A DNA stretch of 64,000 nt, from positions 3,596,001-3,660,000 of the forward strand of contig NZ_CP041360.1 of assembly GCF_006965485.1 (NCBI RefSeq). The letters are read 5' to 3'. Below the pieces are notes generated by a model. That model was given only the letters and a program-made list of their open reading frames with translations, was not told where the DNA came from and did not search any database. The position numbers and the translations under genes are program-made. Shown piece by piece: positions 34,977 through 44,639 of the stretch (positions within the stretch are counted from its first letter, which is position 1; every line of letters starts with the position of its first letter). This DNA comes from Spirosoma sp. KCTC 42546 (GTDB lineage: Bacteria > Bacteroidota > Bacteroidia > Cytophagales > Spirosomataceae).

Positions 34977-36488
34977 TTACCGTTCCAATTTGAACCCTTC
35001 GTCCACACGCACCCGGCTAGGCCGATTGGCAACATCCCAACCGGTTAGGTAAATCCATCGGGCAATCCGTGTCACTTTGGCTGTATTGATCCGGTCGGGC
35101 TCGTCTTTTGGTGTGTGGTAGTCGGGGTGGAGTAGGGTTGTGAAGGCAATGGCTGGTACACCGGCACGGGCGTAGGGCAGGTGGTCAGAACGGAAATACC
35201 AGCCTTCGGGATGTTCCGGTTTGTCCCAGAGCATATCCAGTTTAAAATGCGCTTCCGACTGGTTGACCGCTAAGGCGGCATTCACCAGATCGGTTGAGTT
35301 ACGGTGGGGTGGTTGCTGGCCCAGAATGGCGGCACTATCCGGGTCGTTTCGCCCAATCATCTCGGCGTTTAAAACGGCAACAATAGATTCTTTCGGTACA
35401 GTTGGATGCTCTACGTAGTAACGGGATCCCAACAATCCACGCTCCTCGGCACCATGAAAAACAATAAGCGCAGAACGTTTCCCTGGCTTCTGTACAAAAG
35501 CTCGTCCGATAGCCATGGTAGCGACACAGCCACTGGCGTTATCATCGGCTCCGTTCCAGATTGAATCACCGGCAACCGCCTTCCGAACCCCATCGTGATC
35601 CTGGTGCGTACTGAAAAGCACATACTCATCTTTCAGCTTGGGATCAGTACCGGGTACTTTGGCCACGATATTGACTGATGGATAATTGAAACTCTCAACG
35701 TTGACTACATTGGTAAACTGCTGATTTGGCTGTTTGACCCACTCCAGCGCATTCGCAGGGAGCCAAACGGTTGGTGCCTGAGAAAACACGCGCGTATTCG
35801 CTCCACCCGGTAAATCGTACCGACCCCGTTCGAGCCCTGTTGTCCATCGGTCGAAATAAAATTGAGCCTGTGCATCAGAAACCCAAATAACGGCCAGTGC
35901 TCCCGCTTTGACCAGTTCGGCCGCCCGGCGATTCATGGTTCCGAATAAATACCGACGATAGCTGAGTTCGGCAGGACCAGTTCCCGAGAACTCCAGTGCT
36001 ACCGCTTTCCCTTTAATATCAACTTTCGCTAGGTCTTCGGGGGTGCCTTTGCCAATGAACACAAGTGGCGCATCGACCGATGCAATGGCGGGGGCAAGAA
36101 TAAATGCATCCTGACCGTGGGTGAGCTGGTGACTGCCAATGATCAATCGGCTGGTTTCCGTAATGCGGGTGCGTTGAATATGAAAAAACTGAAAGAACGT
36201 ACCATCGTCGCCAGCGGGTTGCAGGCCCATTGCCCGAAGCTGATCGGCAATCCAGACCGATGCTTTCAGTTCGTCGAGTGAACCGCCTTCGCGTCCCCGG
36301 AAATGATCGCCTGCCAGCGCAAATAGGTCGCGCTTAATGTCACTTTCTTTGATCGCCGATAGGCCATTAGCCGCTTTAGCTGCGCTTGTTTTCGACTGAC
36401 CGTAGCTACTACTCGTGAAGAAAAGTAGCGGCAAGGCGAAAGCAATTAACAGCCAGGACCGGATTTTTTGTTTGTTGACGTAATTCAT
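34977..36488 (-). CDS. M28 family zinc aminopeptidase-like protein, exported
   Basis: The 503-residue protein starts at 36488 (MNYVNKQKIRSWLLIAFALP), giving a standard signal peptide. A protease-associated (PA) insert lies at about 115-245. The M28 catalytic domain shows the metal and catalytic positions THQDHDG, NGADDNASG, GAEERGLLGS, LNAEMIGRN and RSDHLPYA. These enzymes remove N-terminal residues from peptides in the periplasm. A TATATTTG -7 box lies 28 bases upstream of this start, which supports it over an in-frame ATG at 36557. Confidence 0.92.
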   Translation of the reverse strand: MNYVNKQKIRSWLLIAFALPLLFFTSSSYGQSKTSAAKAANGLSAIKESDIKRDLFALAGDHFRGREGGSLDELKASVWIADQLRAMGLQPAGDDGTFFQFFHIQRTRITETSRLIIGSHQLTHGQDAFILAPAIASVDAPLVFIGKGTPEDLAKVDIKGKAVALEFSGTGPAELSYRRYLFGTMNRRAAELVKAGALAVIWVSDAQAQFYFDRWTTGLERGRYDLPGGANTRVFSQAPTVWLPANALEWVKQPNQQFTNVVNVESFNYPSVNIVAKVPGTDPKLKDEYVLFSTHQDHDGVRKAVAGDSIWNGADDNASGCVATMAIGRAFVQKPGKRSALIVFHGAEERGLLGSRYYVEHPTVPKESIVAVLNAEMIGRNDPDSAAILGQQPPHRNSTDLVNAALAVNQSEAHFKLDMLWDKPEHPEGWYFRSDHLPYARAGVPAIAFTTLLHPDYHTPKDEPDRINTAKVTRIARWIYLTGWDVANRPSRVRVDEGFKLER

Positions 36489-36515
36489 GGTTGTATTGGT
36501 AAGAGATGATACAAG

Positions 36516-36523
36516 CAAATATA
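36516..36523 (-). promoter_or_regulatory. -7 box (TATATTTG) of the M28 peptidase gene
   Basis: It is an exact match to TAnnTTTG on the minus strand, 28 bases before the chosen start codon. I saw no well-placed -33 TTG. Confidence 0.45.
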
Positions 36524-36594
36524 CGTACAGACGGGCTCGTCGGTGCGACCGCTGCAACTGAAAAATGCTATCTTAGGGCATCAAACAACCTGCC

Positions 36595-38169
36595 ATGAAA
36601 CAGACTATCCTCTTTTTTACGCTGCTTGTCAGTGTCTGTATGAATCAGCCCGTATGGGCACAATCCAAAAAAAAGACGGTTGATCCCGTTGCCCGCTACG
36701 ATGCCTATGTGCAGCAGGCTGTCCGCGACTGGCAGGTGCCTGGCCTGACGGTTACGGTCGTGAAGGATGGCAAAGTGCTGCTGAAAAAGGGCTACGGGGT
36801 CCGAGAAATGGGAGTCACGGGCTCTGTTGATACACAAACCCTTTTTGCCATGGCTTCTACAACCAAGGCCATGACGGCTGCCTGTATTGGTATGCTGGTC
36901 GATGAGGGTAAACTTCAATGGGATGACCCCGTTGTCAATTACCTGCCCGATTTTCTTTTTTATGATCCGGCTGTTACGAGGGAGGTACGGGTGCGGGATT
37001 TACTGATTCACAACACAGGCGTAGGTAATGCAGATGTGCTTTGGGCAAGCATGCAGATATCCTCCGACGAAATTCTGCATCGGATGCGGCTCATTAAACC
37101 GTCGTATTCGCTACGGTCGAGCTTTATTTATCAGAATATTATGTATTTGGCCGCGGGTAAGGTCATCGAAAAAGTAAGCGGGATTCCCTGGGATGTCTTC
37201 GTTCGAACCCGAATTTTTGAGCCACTGGGCATGCGCAGAACAAAGGCTCTCTTTAAGGAAGTAGCGGACGAAGTAAATCGGGCAAAACCCCATATTGAGA
37301 TAAACGATACGATTCGTGCTGTAAACAGTCGGATTGAGGAGGGATTAGTCGATGCGGTTGGACCGGCGGGCTCGATCTGGACTTGCCCGGATGATGTTGC
37401 TTCCTGGATGATCTGTATGCTCGATAGTAGCCGATACACAATCGGTGGAACGAGTAAAACTTTATTAAAACCGGCTACCTGGGCCGAGTTGTTCAAACCG
37501 CAGACACTGGTGACTGACAGTCAGTTTTACCCGACCCAATACCTGACAAAACCCGTTTGGAAAACCTATGGCCTGGGTTGGTTTCAGCAGGACTACCGCG
37601 GGCAACGGGTGAATTTCCATACCGGAAGCCTGACGGGTATGGTTGCCATTCACGGACAATTGCCGGATCAGAAAGTAGCTGTGTATGTGCAGGGAAATCT
37701 CGACCATGCCGAACTTCGCCATGCACTCATGTATCGTGCCTTCGATGAGTTTGGACGGCCCGACGCCCGGCTTGGCGTTGACCGCGACTGGAGCACAGAG
37801 TTTCGGCAATTGTATGGCGCATTAAAACAACGGGCCAAACAGGCGGAGCGAAAAGTAGATAGCACCCGTGTGCTGAATACAAAACCCTCTCTGCCCTTAA
37901 CGGCGTACGTAGGTTCGTATGCCGACCCACTGTATGGAAAAGTAGTGGTGACGCAGAAAGACGGGAAACTCTATGCATCCATCAATAACCTGTTGACTGG
38001 CTATCTCGAGCACTGGCATTTCGATACCTTCCGAATGGTATTCGATCAGTTCTGGAATGGTAAAGAGCCCCTAAGCTTTATACTTGACATGAAAGGGAAG
38101 GTAGCACTAGTAAAGGGCGCTGGAATGGAACTGACTAAAGTTCCGGAAGACGCTCAGAAAGGCAGGTAG
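36595..38169 (+). CDS. Serine hydrolase (class C beta-lactamase fold) with DUF3471-like tail
   Basis: The 524-residue protein has a signal peptide (ILFFTLLVSVCMNQPVWAQ). The SxxK motif is in AMASTTKAMTAACIG (about residue 85) and the YxN-like position in SFIYQNIMYLAAGK. The third motif is HTG, in FHTGSLTGMV. A C-terminal beta-domain of about 100 residues (YVGSYADPLYGKVVV) resembles DUF3471. Family members are D-aminopeptidases, esterases or peptidoglycan-related enzymes. Its gene is divergent from the M28 peptidase gene with a gap of 106 bases. Confidence 0.9.
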   Translation: MKQTILFFTLLVSVCMNQPVWAQSKKKTVDPVARYDAYVQQAVRDWQVPGLTVTVVKDGKVLLKKGYGVREMGVTGSVDTQTLFAMASTTKAMTAACIGMLVDEGKLQWDDPVVNYLPDFLFYDPAVTREVRVRDLLIHNTGVGNADVLWASMQISSDEILHRMRLIKPSYSLRSSFIYQNIMYLAAGKVIEKVSGIPWDVFVRTRIFEPLGMRRTKALFKEVADEVNRAKPHIEINDTIRAVNSRIEEGLVDAVGPAGSIWTCPDDVASWMICMLDSSRYTIGGTSKTLLKPATWAELFKPQTLVTDSQFYPTQYLTKPVWKTYGLGWFQQDYRGQRVNFHTGSLTGMVAIHGQLPDQKVAVYVQGNLDHAELRHALMYRAFDEFGRPDARLGVDRDWSTEFRQLYGALKQRAKQAERKVDSTRVLNTKPSLPLTAYVGSYADPLYGKVVVTQKDGKLYASINNLLTGYLEHWHFDTFRMVFDQFWNGKEPLSFILDMKGKVALVKGAGMELTKVPEDAQKGR

Positions 38170-38242
38170 GTCTGTCGGGCGAGAGTATCAGTAGGGCTTG
38201 AAAAAAATAATTCAAAAATTTGAAACATTTCAGTTAAATTAA

Positions 38243-38254
38243 ATGTATATACAT
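38243..38254. promoter_or_regulatory. Palindrome ATGTATATACAT upstream of yceI
   Basis: This 12-base perfect palindrome lies 39 bases before the YceI start codon in an AT-rich region. It could be an operator half-site pair, but no regulator is known. Confidence 0.3.
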
Positions 38255-38293
38255 CAAATACGTCAACACGAAATTTTATAAACGACTATAACT

Positions 38294-38842
38294 ATGGCAA
38301 CTGAAACCGCCACCGCTACTACCTGGGCCATTGACCCTACGCACTCTGAAGTGCAGTTTAAAGTAAAACACCTTGTAATCTCGACCGTAACGGGATCATT
38401 TGGGGTCTATGAAGGTCAGGTTGAAACATTCGGTGATGATTTTACCAATGCTAAAATCGCCTTCTCTGCAGACATAAGCAGCATCAGTACGGGCCAGGAA
38501 CAACGGGATGGTCACCTGAAATCAGCTGATTTCTTTGATGCCGAGAACTTCCCTAAACTGACCTTTGTATCAAACTCGATGACCAAAACCGGTGATGATA
38601 CCTATACCCTTACCGGCGACCTGACCATTCGTGGTACAACGAAGCCTGTAACCCTAAAGGTTGAACACGGTGGACAGATGCAGGATTTTTATGGTCAGAC
38701 TAAAGCTGGTTTCGAGCTGGTAGGCACGATCAAGCGTAAAGAGTTTGGTCTGACCTGGGATGGTGTTACCGAAGCGGGTGGCGTTGTTGTAAGTGACGAT
38801 GTTAAACTGGTCATGAATATTCAATTAACGAAGCAGGCTTAA
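38294..38842 (+). CDS. YceI family polyisoprenoid-binding-like protein
   Basis: The 182-residue lipocalin-like protein matches YceI: WAIDPTHSEVQFKVKHLVIS, SISTGQEQRDGHLKSADFFD, and GTIKRKEFGLTWDG. It has no signal peptide, unlike E. coli YceI, so it is probably cytoplasmic. The family binds isoprenoid or fatty amide ligands in a beta-barrel. It is monocistronic, followed by a strong terminator. Confidence 0.94.
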   Translation: MATETATATTWAIDPTHSEVQFKVKHLVISTVTGSFGVYEGQVETFGDDFTNAKIAFSADISSISTGQEQRDGHLKSADFFDAENFPKLTFVSNSMTKTGDDTYTLTGDLTIRGTTKPVTLKVEHGGQMQDFYGQTKAGFELVGTIKRKEFGLTWDGVTEAGGVVVSDDVKLVMNIQLTKQA

Positions 38843-38864
38843 TAGGCTTCTGGGTATATAAGAG

Positions 38865-38924
38865 AATAAGTAGGTCCGGTACAAGCTATATCCTTTAGCT
38901 TGTACCGGACCTACTTATTTTTTG
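38865..38924 (+). terminator. Strong terminator hairpin after yceI
   Basis: The perfect 24-base arms AATAAGTAGGTCCGGTACAA-GCTA and inverse flank a 7-base loop and are followed by T-rich sequence. Confidence 0.82.
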
Positions 38925-38990
38925 AAGATAACCGATGATCAATCAGTTGTTTTCTGTCAATCACTATATTGGATTGATAAACAACCTGCT

Positions 38991-40679
38991 ATGCGATTTA
39001 CATATCTTCTTATCTTATTCATGGCCTATACGGGCCAGGTGCTCGCTCAATCGGCCAAACCTACTAACAATAGATTCGATATTCTCATCCGCAATGGACT
39101 TATCTACGATGGATCGGGACAACTCCCTAAGCCCGGTGATGTAGGCATTCGTGGAGACCGGGTAGTTGCGATTGGTAATCTCGCTACGGCAAAAGCTAGT
39201 TCAGTAATTGATGCGCAGGGTAAAGCGGTAGCTCCGGGTTTCATAAATGTATTGTCGCACACAGGACTTGAGTTTCTGCGGGATGGTCATTCCATGAGCG
39301 ATACCAAACAGGGAATTACAACCGAGGTTTTTGGCGAAGACTCCTGGGGACCCCTTAGTACGGATACGCAACGGGAGCAGGTTAATCTGTATTTAAAACC
39401 ATACAACCTGACCTGCGATTGGACAACGCTGGCCGAGTTTTTAACTAAGCTTCAAAAGAAAGGCATTACACCCAACATTGCATCCTACCTCGGGGCTGCC
39501 CAGGTTCGTCAGGTTGTATTGGGTGAAGCCGATGTAAAGCCGACTCCTTCCCAGTTAAATCAGATGCGGGCCATTGTTCGCAAGGCAATGGAAGAGGGGG
39601 CTTTAGGGATCACAACCGCCCTCATTTATCCGCCTAACTCCTTTGCGGATACGGACGAACTCATTGTGCTTTGCAAAGAAGCGAGTCGCTACGGCGGGCG
39701 TTATATTGCCCACATTCGAAGTGAAGGGGATCGGCTCGAAGAAGGCGTCAATGAACTCATTAAGATTGGACGGGAAGCGAACGTGCCGGTTGAATTGTAT
39801 CATTTCAAGGCGTCTGGACAGCGGAACTGGCCTCGTATGGAGTCGACCATTACGCTGATCAACAAGGCTCGTGAGCAAGGACAGGATATAACCGCCAATA
39901 TGTACACCTACACGGCGGGTGCCACCGGCCTGACCTCCTGCCTGCCACCTTATTTGTTCAATGGTGGTTTCATGGCTGGCTGGAAACGGCTACAAGATCC
40001 GGCTACTCGCCAAAAGTTAGCCGCCGAAGTGCGCCAAAGCGGGAACGATTGGGAAAATATGTTTCAGCTGGCGGGTTCAACCGATAATATTCTGCTGACC
40101 GCTTTTGAGGTGGATTCACTGAAAAAGTACAATGGGAAAACACTGGGCCAGCTAGCCGCGATCTGGCGTAAGGACCCCATCGAAACCGTCATGGATCTGA
40201 TCGTTGCCGACAAAAGCCGGGTTGAGACAACCTACTTCCTGATGTCGGAAGAAAATGTGAAGAAGGGTATTCGTCAGCCATGGGTGTCGTTTGGTTCCGA
40301 TGCCGCATCTATATCCGAAGATCGGAAAGACAACGGTATTGTTCATCCCCGGACGTTTGGTAATTTTGCCCGTTTACTGGGGAAATACGTTCGGGACGAG
40401 CAGGTTATGTCGTTACAAGAGGCCATTCGCCGATTGACGAGTTTACCAGCCACAAATCACAAATTACCCAGTAGAGGGTTTCTTCGTCCAGGCTACTTCG
40501 CTGATGTGGTAATCTTCGATCCGGCTACTATTGCAGACAAAGCTACATTTGCCGCCCCGTTCCAGTACGCGGTAGGGGTTCAGCATGTACTGGTTAATGG
40601 CAAACAGGTGTTGAAAGATGGCGAACACACAAACGTTTTTCCTGGCAAGGCCATCTGGGGGCCGGGCCGCAAGAAGTAG
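38991..40679 (+). CDS. N-acyl-D-amino-acid deacylase-family amidohydrolase, exported
   Basis: The 562-residue protein starts at 38991 (MRFTYLLILFMAYTGQVLAQ); an in-frame ATG at 38922 lies in the terminator. It has the composite beta-domain and TIM barrel of D-aminoacylases, with DILIRNGLIYDGSG, YIAHIRSEGD, VELYHFKASGQ and PWVSFGSDA. The usual HxH/HxD motif after PGFI is replaced by GFINVLSHTG, so the first metal-ligand pair is altered. Some relatives show the same change. It may cleave N-acyl-D-amino acids or a related amide. Confidence 0.85.
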   Translation: MRFTYLLILFMAYTGQVLAQSAKPTNNRFDILIRNGLIYDGSGQLPKPGDVGIRGDRVVAIGNLATAKASSVIDAQGKAVAPGFINVLSHTGLEFLRDGHSMSDTKQGITTEVFGEDSWGPLSTDTQREQVNLYLKPYNLTCDWTTLAEFLTKLQKKGITPNIASYLGAAQVRQVVLGEADVKPTPSQLNQMRAIVRKAMEEGALGITTALIYPPNSFADTDELIVLCKEASRYGGRYIAHIRSEGDRLEEGVNELIKIGREANVPVELYHFKASGQRNWPRMESTITLINKAREQGQDITANMYTYTAGATGLTSCLPPYLFNGGFMAGWKRLQDPATRQKLAAEVRQSGNDWENMFQLAGSTDNILLTAFEVDSLKKYNGKTLGQLAAIWRKDPIETVMDLIVADKSRVETTYFLMSEENVKKGIRQPWVSFGSDAASISEDRKDNGIVHPRTFGNFARLLGKYVRDEQVMSLQEAIRRLTSLPATNHKLPSRGFLRPGYFADVVIFDPATIADKATFAAPFQYAVGVQHVLVNGKQVLKDGEHTNVFPGKAIWGPGRKK

Positions 40680-40686
40680 CTATGTC

Positions 40687-40757
40687 GTAAACTCTGAACG
40701 GTGTACCATACGCCCTATCTCCCAGATAGGGCGTATGGTACACCGTTCAGAGTTTAC
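40687..40757. terminator. Perfect 34-base-arm palindrome between convergent genes
   Basis: The arms at 40687-40720 and 40724-40757 are exact inverses around a CCC loop (start GTAAACTCTGAACGGTGTAC). The right arm reaches the stop codon of the T9SS cargo gene. It can serve as terminator for both genes. Confidence 0.85.
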
Positions 40758-43138
40758 TAACGTACCAACATCAAACTTCCCCGAATGATCGGCTTCTGGG
40801 GTACCGTTCGTAACGTAAAGGCGTACAAACCCGCGGGTAAAGAAGTGCCGTTAAGTGTACCATCGAAGGGATGAGTATACCCCCTGCCGGATGAATAAAT
40901 TACTTCGCCCCATCGGTTAAAGATGGTCACGATAGCATCCGGGAATGCTTCTATTCCGAAAAGCTCCCAGGTGTCATTCAGGCCATCGCCATTGGGGCTG
41001 AACGCATCCGGTACAAAAACTCGGGCGTAAACGGTAACGTGAATGGTGTCTTTGGCTTCGCAGCCCGTGCTATTTTTTACATCGATGGTGTAAGTGATAT
41101 CGTTCTGAATATCCATCACCGTTGGGTTAGCGGCATTGGCGCTGTCCAGGAATGTAGCCGATGCCCACTGGAACTGATTCGGATTGCCGGTATAGACTGG
41201 ATCCATCCTAAACGTATTGCCTGTGTACGTCGTCATGGAATCGGCTAGTTGAATCGTTGGAATAGGCGAAACGATGGCAATTCGAGTAGCCACTGTGCCA
41301 GCACATTCGGGCGCTGCCTTTACGGTATACGTCAACGGATGATTGCCAATGCCAGCCTGTTTGGGACTAAATTCACTCCCCGTTACACCTGCACCAGCAA
41401 ACTCGCCACCGGGCGGGCTACCAATAAGTGTATGGACGGGAACATCAGGCCCGCAAACACCCGGAATAGAATCCAGGGTGACTGTTGGTGCAATCAGCTG
41501 GGTTAACGTCACGGGAGCCGAGGTGCCTTCACACCCAAAAATGTCAGTCGCAATAACCACATACGTTGCCGCCTGGCTGGCCGTATATTGCGAACTGCTG
41601 GTGCCCACCTTTATGTCATCTTTTTGCCAGTTGTAGCTAATACCACCACTGGCATCAAGGCGTAATGAATCTTGCGGACAAATGCGATTGAATCCCGTTG
41701 ACGACTTGATAACCGCTGTCACGGCAGCTGAACGCGTTATGGTAGCGGTATCTGTATTAGCCTTGCACCCTAGCATTTTGTGGGTTAAAACCGCCCAATA
41801 GTTGCCAGGTTGACTAGTTTGAAGCGAGTCGACAGAAAGGTTTCCCGAAAGCAACTGTTTATCGCGATACCACTGATAAACCACATTCGAGTCGCTGGTT
41901 GCGTGGAGGGTGACGGTTCCTGTTGTAGCGCACAAATGACCCGTTGACGTTACTTTCGCTTCGTTTCCGATAACCGTAATCGTCAGAATCCCTGAATTAC
42001 CGACTTTACTACAAACCTGCTTGGGTGAAACGACCAATGTATACTCGCCAGATTGCCGCACGGTGAGGGTTGGATTCGTTGCGCCAGACAGATTGATACC
42101 ATCGCGACGCCACTGGTAGTTCCAACTGGTATCTACCGTAGCTTGTAGAATAGTTGAATCGCCCTGACAAATGGTTGTTTTAGTTGCTTTGGGCAGGTTC
42201 ATGATCTGAACGGCCGGATTGGGAGTGGTTTGGGGGGGACAGTCAATAACCAGCAACTGAAAATCACGCCTTACCTCACCAATTTTTATGCCGTTTCGAT
42301 ATTCTTCTACCCGAACCGCAAAGACAAATAAGCCCAATTGATTGGCAGTGACTGATAATTGGCCGGTTTGCGCATCGATACCCAACGAAGGACTACCTGG
42401 TATGGCATTGGTTGGTCCAAAGCCAGACAACCAGCTTACATCGGGGTAGGGGCCCGCCGAGACCGCATTCTGTGTATTACCCGTGCCTTTCTGGTTCAGT
42501 GGGGTAATCATGGAGTACCTCAGCTCATCACCATCCGGGTCGGTACCACCAAATGGGAATGTGAAAGAGTCTCCTATACAGACATACTCCCCGTTGATCG
42601 GCCCGAAGTGAGGGGAGGAGTTCGTGAAAAGTTGCCCGTTCTGCAGAATGGCTGGAAATTCAAGGTAAAATGTAAAACCCGTTTGATCGGGGCTGCTAAT
42701 GTTATTGATGCCCGCGTTCCGGTTCCGCGTCTGATACGACATGTAGTAGCCTTGCGTATCGTTATAAAGAGTTGGACTGAGTTGAATGTCTGCCTCGTAG
42801 GTAAGAACAATGAATTTCAGATTGCGCTGGGCTGCACAGAACTCGTTGGCGTAAATTACCGGCACTCGGGTTCCCGTTTGCCGGACCGTGAAACTCATCA
42901 TTTGCGTATTATCACGGGTACGAAAGATGCCTAAAACACCGGTAGTAGCCTGATTGGCAGCCCCGCGGGTTCCATCTTCCAGATAATTAGTAACCGTGAT
43001 GTGGAAATGGCCGGGAACATCGCCGATTGCACGCATTTCTATCTGCCCGCCAACCTGGTGGGTTGCCAACGAAACCAGGGGTGAACCCAGTGCAAACAGC
43101 AAGACTAAAAATCGAAATGTAAATAGCCTCATAGACAA
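40757..43138 (-). CDS. Secreted multidomain protein with T9SS type B (CHU-like) sorting domain
   Basis: The 793-residue protein has a signal peptide (FTFRFLVLLFALGSPLVSLA). A roughly 300-residue N-terminal region begins HQVGGQIEMRAIG. Several Ig/PKD-like repeats follow (CQGDSTILQATVD, CPQDSLRLDASGG). The C-terminal gliding-motility-associated domain is VPDAFSPNGDGLNDTWEL, IFNRWGEVIY and PAGLYAFTLR. That domain directs secretion by the type IX system and surface attachment. Translation may start at the second Met (43132). A surface adhesin role is likely; no catalytic domain is visible. Confidence 0.9.
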   Translation of the reverse strand: MSMRLFTFRFLVLLFALGSPLVSLATHQVGGQIEMRAIGDVPGHFHITVTNYLEDGTRGAANQATTGVLGIFRTRDNTQMMSFTVRQTGTRVPVIYANEFCAAQRNLKFIVLTYEADIQLSPTLYNDTQGYYMSYQTRNRNAGINNISSPDQTGFTFYLEFPAILQNGQLFTNSSPHFGPINGEYVCIGDSFTFPFGGTDPDGDELRYSMITPLNQKGTGNTQNAVSAGPYPDVSWLSGFGPTNAIPGSPSLGIDAQTGQLSVTANQLGLFVFAVRVEEYRNGIKIGEVRRDFQLLVIDCPPQTTPNPAVQIMNLPKATKTTICQGDSTILQATVDTSWNYQWRRDGINLSGATNPTLTVRQSGEYTLVVSPKQVCSKVGNSGILTITVIGNEAKVTSTGHLCATTGTVTLHATSDSNVVYQWYRDKQLLSGNLSVDSLQTSQPGNYWAVLTHKMLGCKANTDTATITRSAAVTAVIKSSTGFNRICPQDSLRLDASGGISYNWQKDDIKVGTSSSQYTASQAATYVVIATDIFGCEGTSAPVTLTQLIAPTVTLDSIPGVCGPDVPVHTLIGSPPGGEFAGAGVTGSEFSPKQAGIGNHPLTYTVKAAPECAGTVATRIAIVSPIPTIQLADSMTTYTGNTFRMDPVYTGNPNQFQWASATFLDSANAANPTVMDIQNDITYTIDVKNSTGCEAKDTIHVTVYARVFVPDAFSPNGDGLNDTWELFGIEAFPDAIVTIFNRWGEVIYSSGRGYTHPFDGTLNGTSLPAGLYAFTLRTVPQKPIIRGSLMLVR

Positions 43139-43324
43139 TCGTTCTAAATCTTCAGATCATACGCTCATTACGACTGTGATGGGGATACATTTACTCATTA
43201 AGACTTGATAAATGCCAAAAGGCTTACAAGTTACTAATTACAAAGGGAGTCTGGTAACATTGGTTTTGTGCTGTTCCAGATAAAGTAAAATTCAACTTAA
43301 ATATACGCACACCTTGCCTAGGAA

Positions 43325-43388
43325 CTTCACGGAATGCTCACTAACAAGTGATTCACTTTGTATCATGAAAAGTAAGCACTCCGTGAAG
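43325..43388. repeat. Short-arm inverted repeat downstream of the DUF3570 gene
   Basis: CTTCACGGAATGCT inverts as AGCACTCCGTGAAG with two mismatches and a 36-base spacer. It may be the end of the ApbE operon transcript, 33 bases past its last stop codon. Confidence 0.5.
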
Positions 43389-43421
43389 TAAGCGTCATCT
43401 ACGCGCTTCGCTCGCTCATGT

Positions 43422-44627
43422 TTATTTTAGCTTTGCCAGTAGGGTTACGCTGTTGGCTACCATACCGGTACTTCGAATATAATGCCCATACCGAAGCTCG
43501 ACACTCTGCCAGTGACCAATGCCAAATAACCCACCAGGAGGAGCCATACGGATACCCGTTCCAATGAATTGGCTGGTAAACCCTGAAATATCGTAATCAC
43601 TGGTGTAGTATTTCTCCGTTGTTTTATGCTGACTGTAAGGAGCAAAATATCGAACGGCCGTTTGGTGGCTAAACCGGTAAAACGGACTTACGGAAACAAA
43701 CGATGTCAGCTTGATAGGCGTCTCAAGGTTAACCGTATGCGCCTGCATACCCCAATCGTCGAGGTAATAGCGGTAAAACGTACGGATAACAACCCGGTCT
43801 CCCATAAAGTAGTGCAGCCGCAGTCCAATAGGCAGTTTCATACGGCTACCGGGTAGCTTTTCGACAGTTTCGGCACCGTCCTGAAAATAAATCCGGTGAA
43901 AAGGCGTGCTGAGTAATCCCTGCTGATAGGCGGGTTCTACGGTCAGTAAGACTTGCAGCCGTTTGTTAATTACCTGCGACAGGGACAGGCTAACATTGTA
44001 CGAGTTTCGGGGCTTATAATCAACTGGATCGGTATCGCCATGAGCACCCGAGCCATACCCTTCGGGCCGAAGTTCGGGCGGTAAAATGGCTTTCCAGGTA
44101 TCGAAGAAAGCACCCGCTTTCAGGCTAACTTCCCGATTGTTGTCGGCCGATGCTTTCGCAAAATTGACATTAATTCCGTAGGATTTATAATCGTACTCCG
44201 TCGAGTAAGACAAGGCGATACCCCGTGTGGTACGAGTGGCGTCGTTGTGTACATTCCAGGCAATTGACGGGTAAATGTGCGTATCACTACGCGAAGCGGA
44301 GGAAACGGTCAAGGGATCAATCTGGTCCGATGACGCCGAAGTATAATGGTCAATGTTAAAGTCGAACGTGATTGTATGCCGTCGATTCCGACGGTCGGTG
44401 GTTTTGAGCACCAGATCGAGCGATTGGGCAAAATCGGTCAGGTGTTCAGTGCCAATACCTCCCGTTACGGCAGAATTGTTGCCATCCTGTTGGTAGTAAC
44501 TCGATACTAAATTAATCTCTTCAACTTTGAGTTTCCGTTTTTCGTAGGCAGGTTCAGTTGTCGTCTGGCCATAGCCCGCTCGCCATAAACTTAGCAGTAC
44601 GCCAACAGATATACAGATTCTTTTCAT
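43422..44627 (-). CDS. DUF3570 outer-membrane beta-barrel protein
   Basis: The 401-residue protein has a signal peptide ending GYGQ. Many amphipathic beta strands follow (for example FYRYYLDDWGMQAHTVNL and WQSVELRYGHYIRS), typical of DUF3570. This family is found beside ApbE, thioredoxin-like and DUF4266 genes in many Gram-negative bacteria. It is the last gene of the five-gene operon. It probably sits in the outer membrane and may work with the small DUF4266 lipoprotein encoded 12 bases upstream. Its function is unknown. Confidence 0.9.
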   Translation of the reverse strand: MKRICISVGVLLSLWRAGYGQTTTEPAYEKRKLKVEEINLVSSYYQQDGNNSAVTGGIGTEHLTDFAQSLDLVLKTTDRRNRRHTITFDFNIDHYTSASSDQIDPLTVSSASRSDTHIYPSIAWNVHNDATRTTRGIALSYSTEYDYKSYGINVNFAKASADNNREVSLKAGAFFDTWKAILPPELRPEGYGSGAHGDTDPVDYKPRNSYNVSLSLSQVINKRLQVLLTVEPAYQQGLLSTPFHRIYFQDGAETVEKLPGSRMKLPIGLRLHYFMGDRVVIRTFYRYYLDDWGMQAHTVNLETPIKLTSFVSVSPFYRFSHQTAVRYFAPYSQHKTTEKYYTSDYDISGFTSQFIGTGIRMAPPGGLFGIGHWQSVELRYGHYIRSTGMVANSVTLLAKLK

Positions 44628-44639
44628 GGTTCGCGTTTG

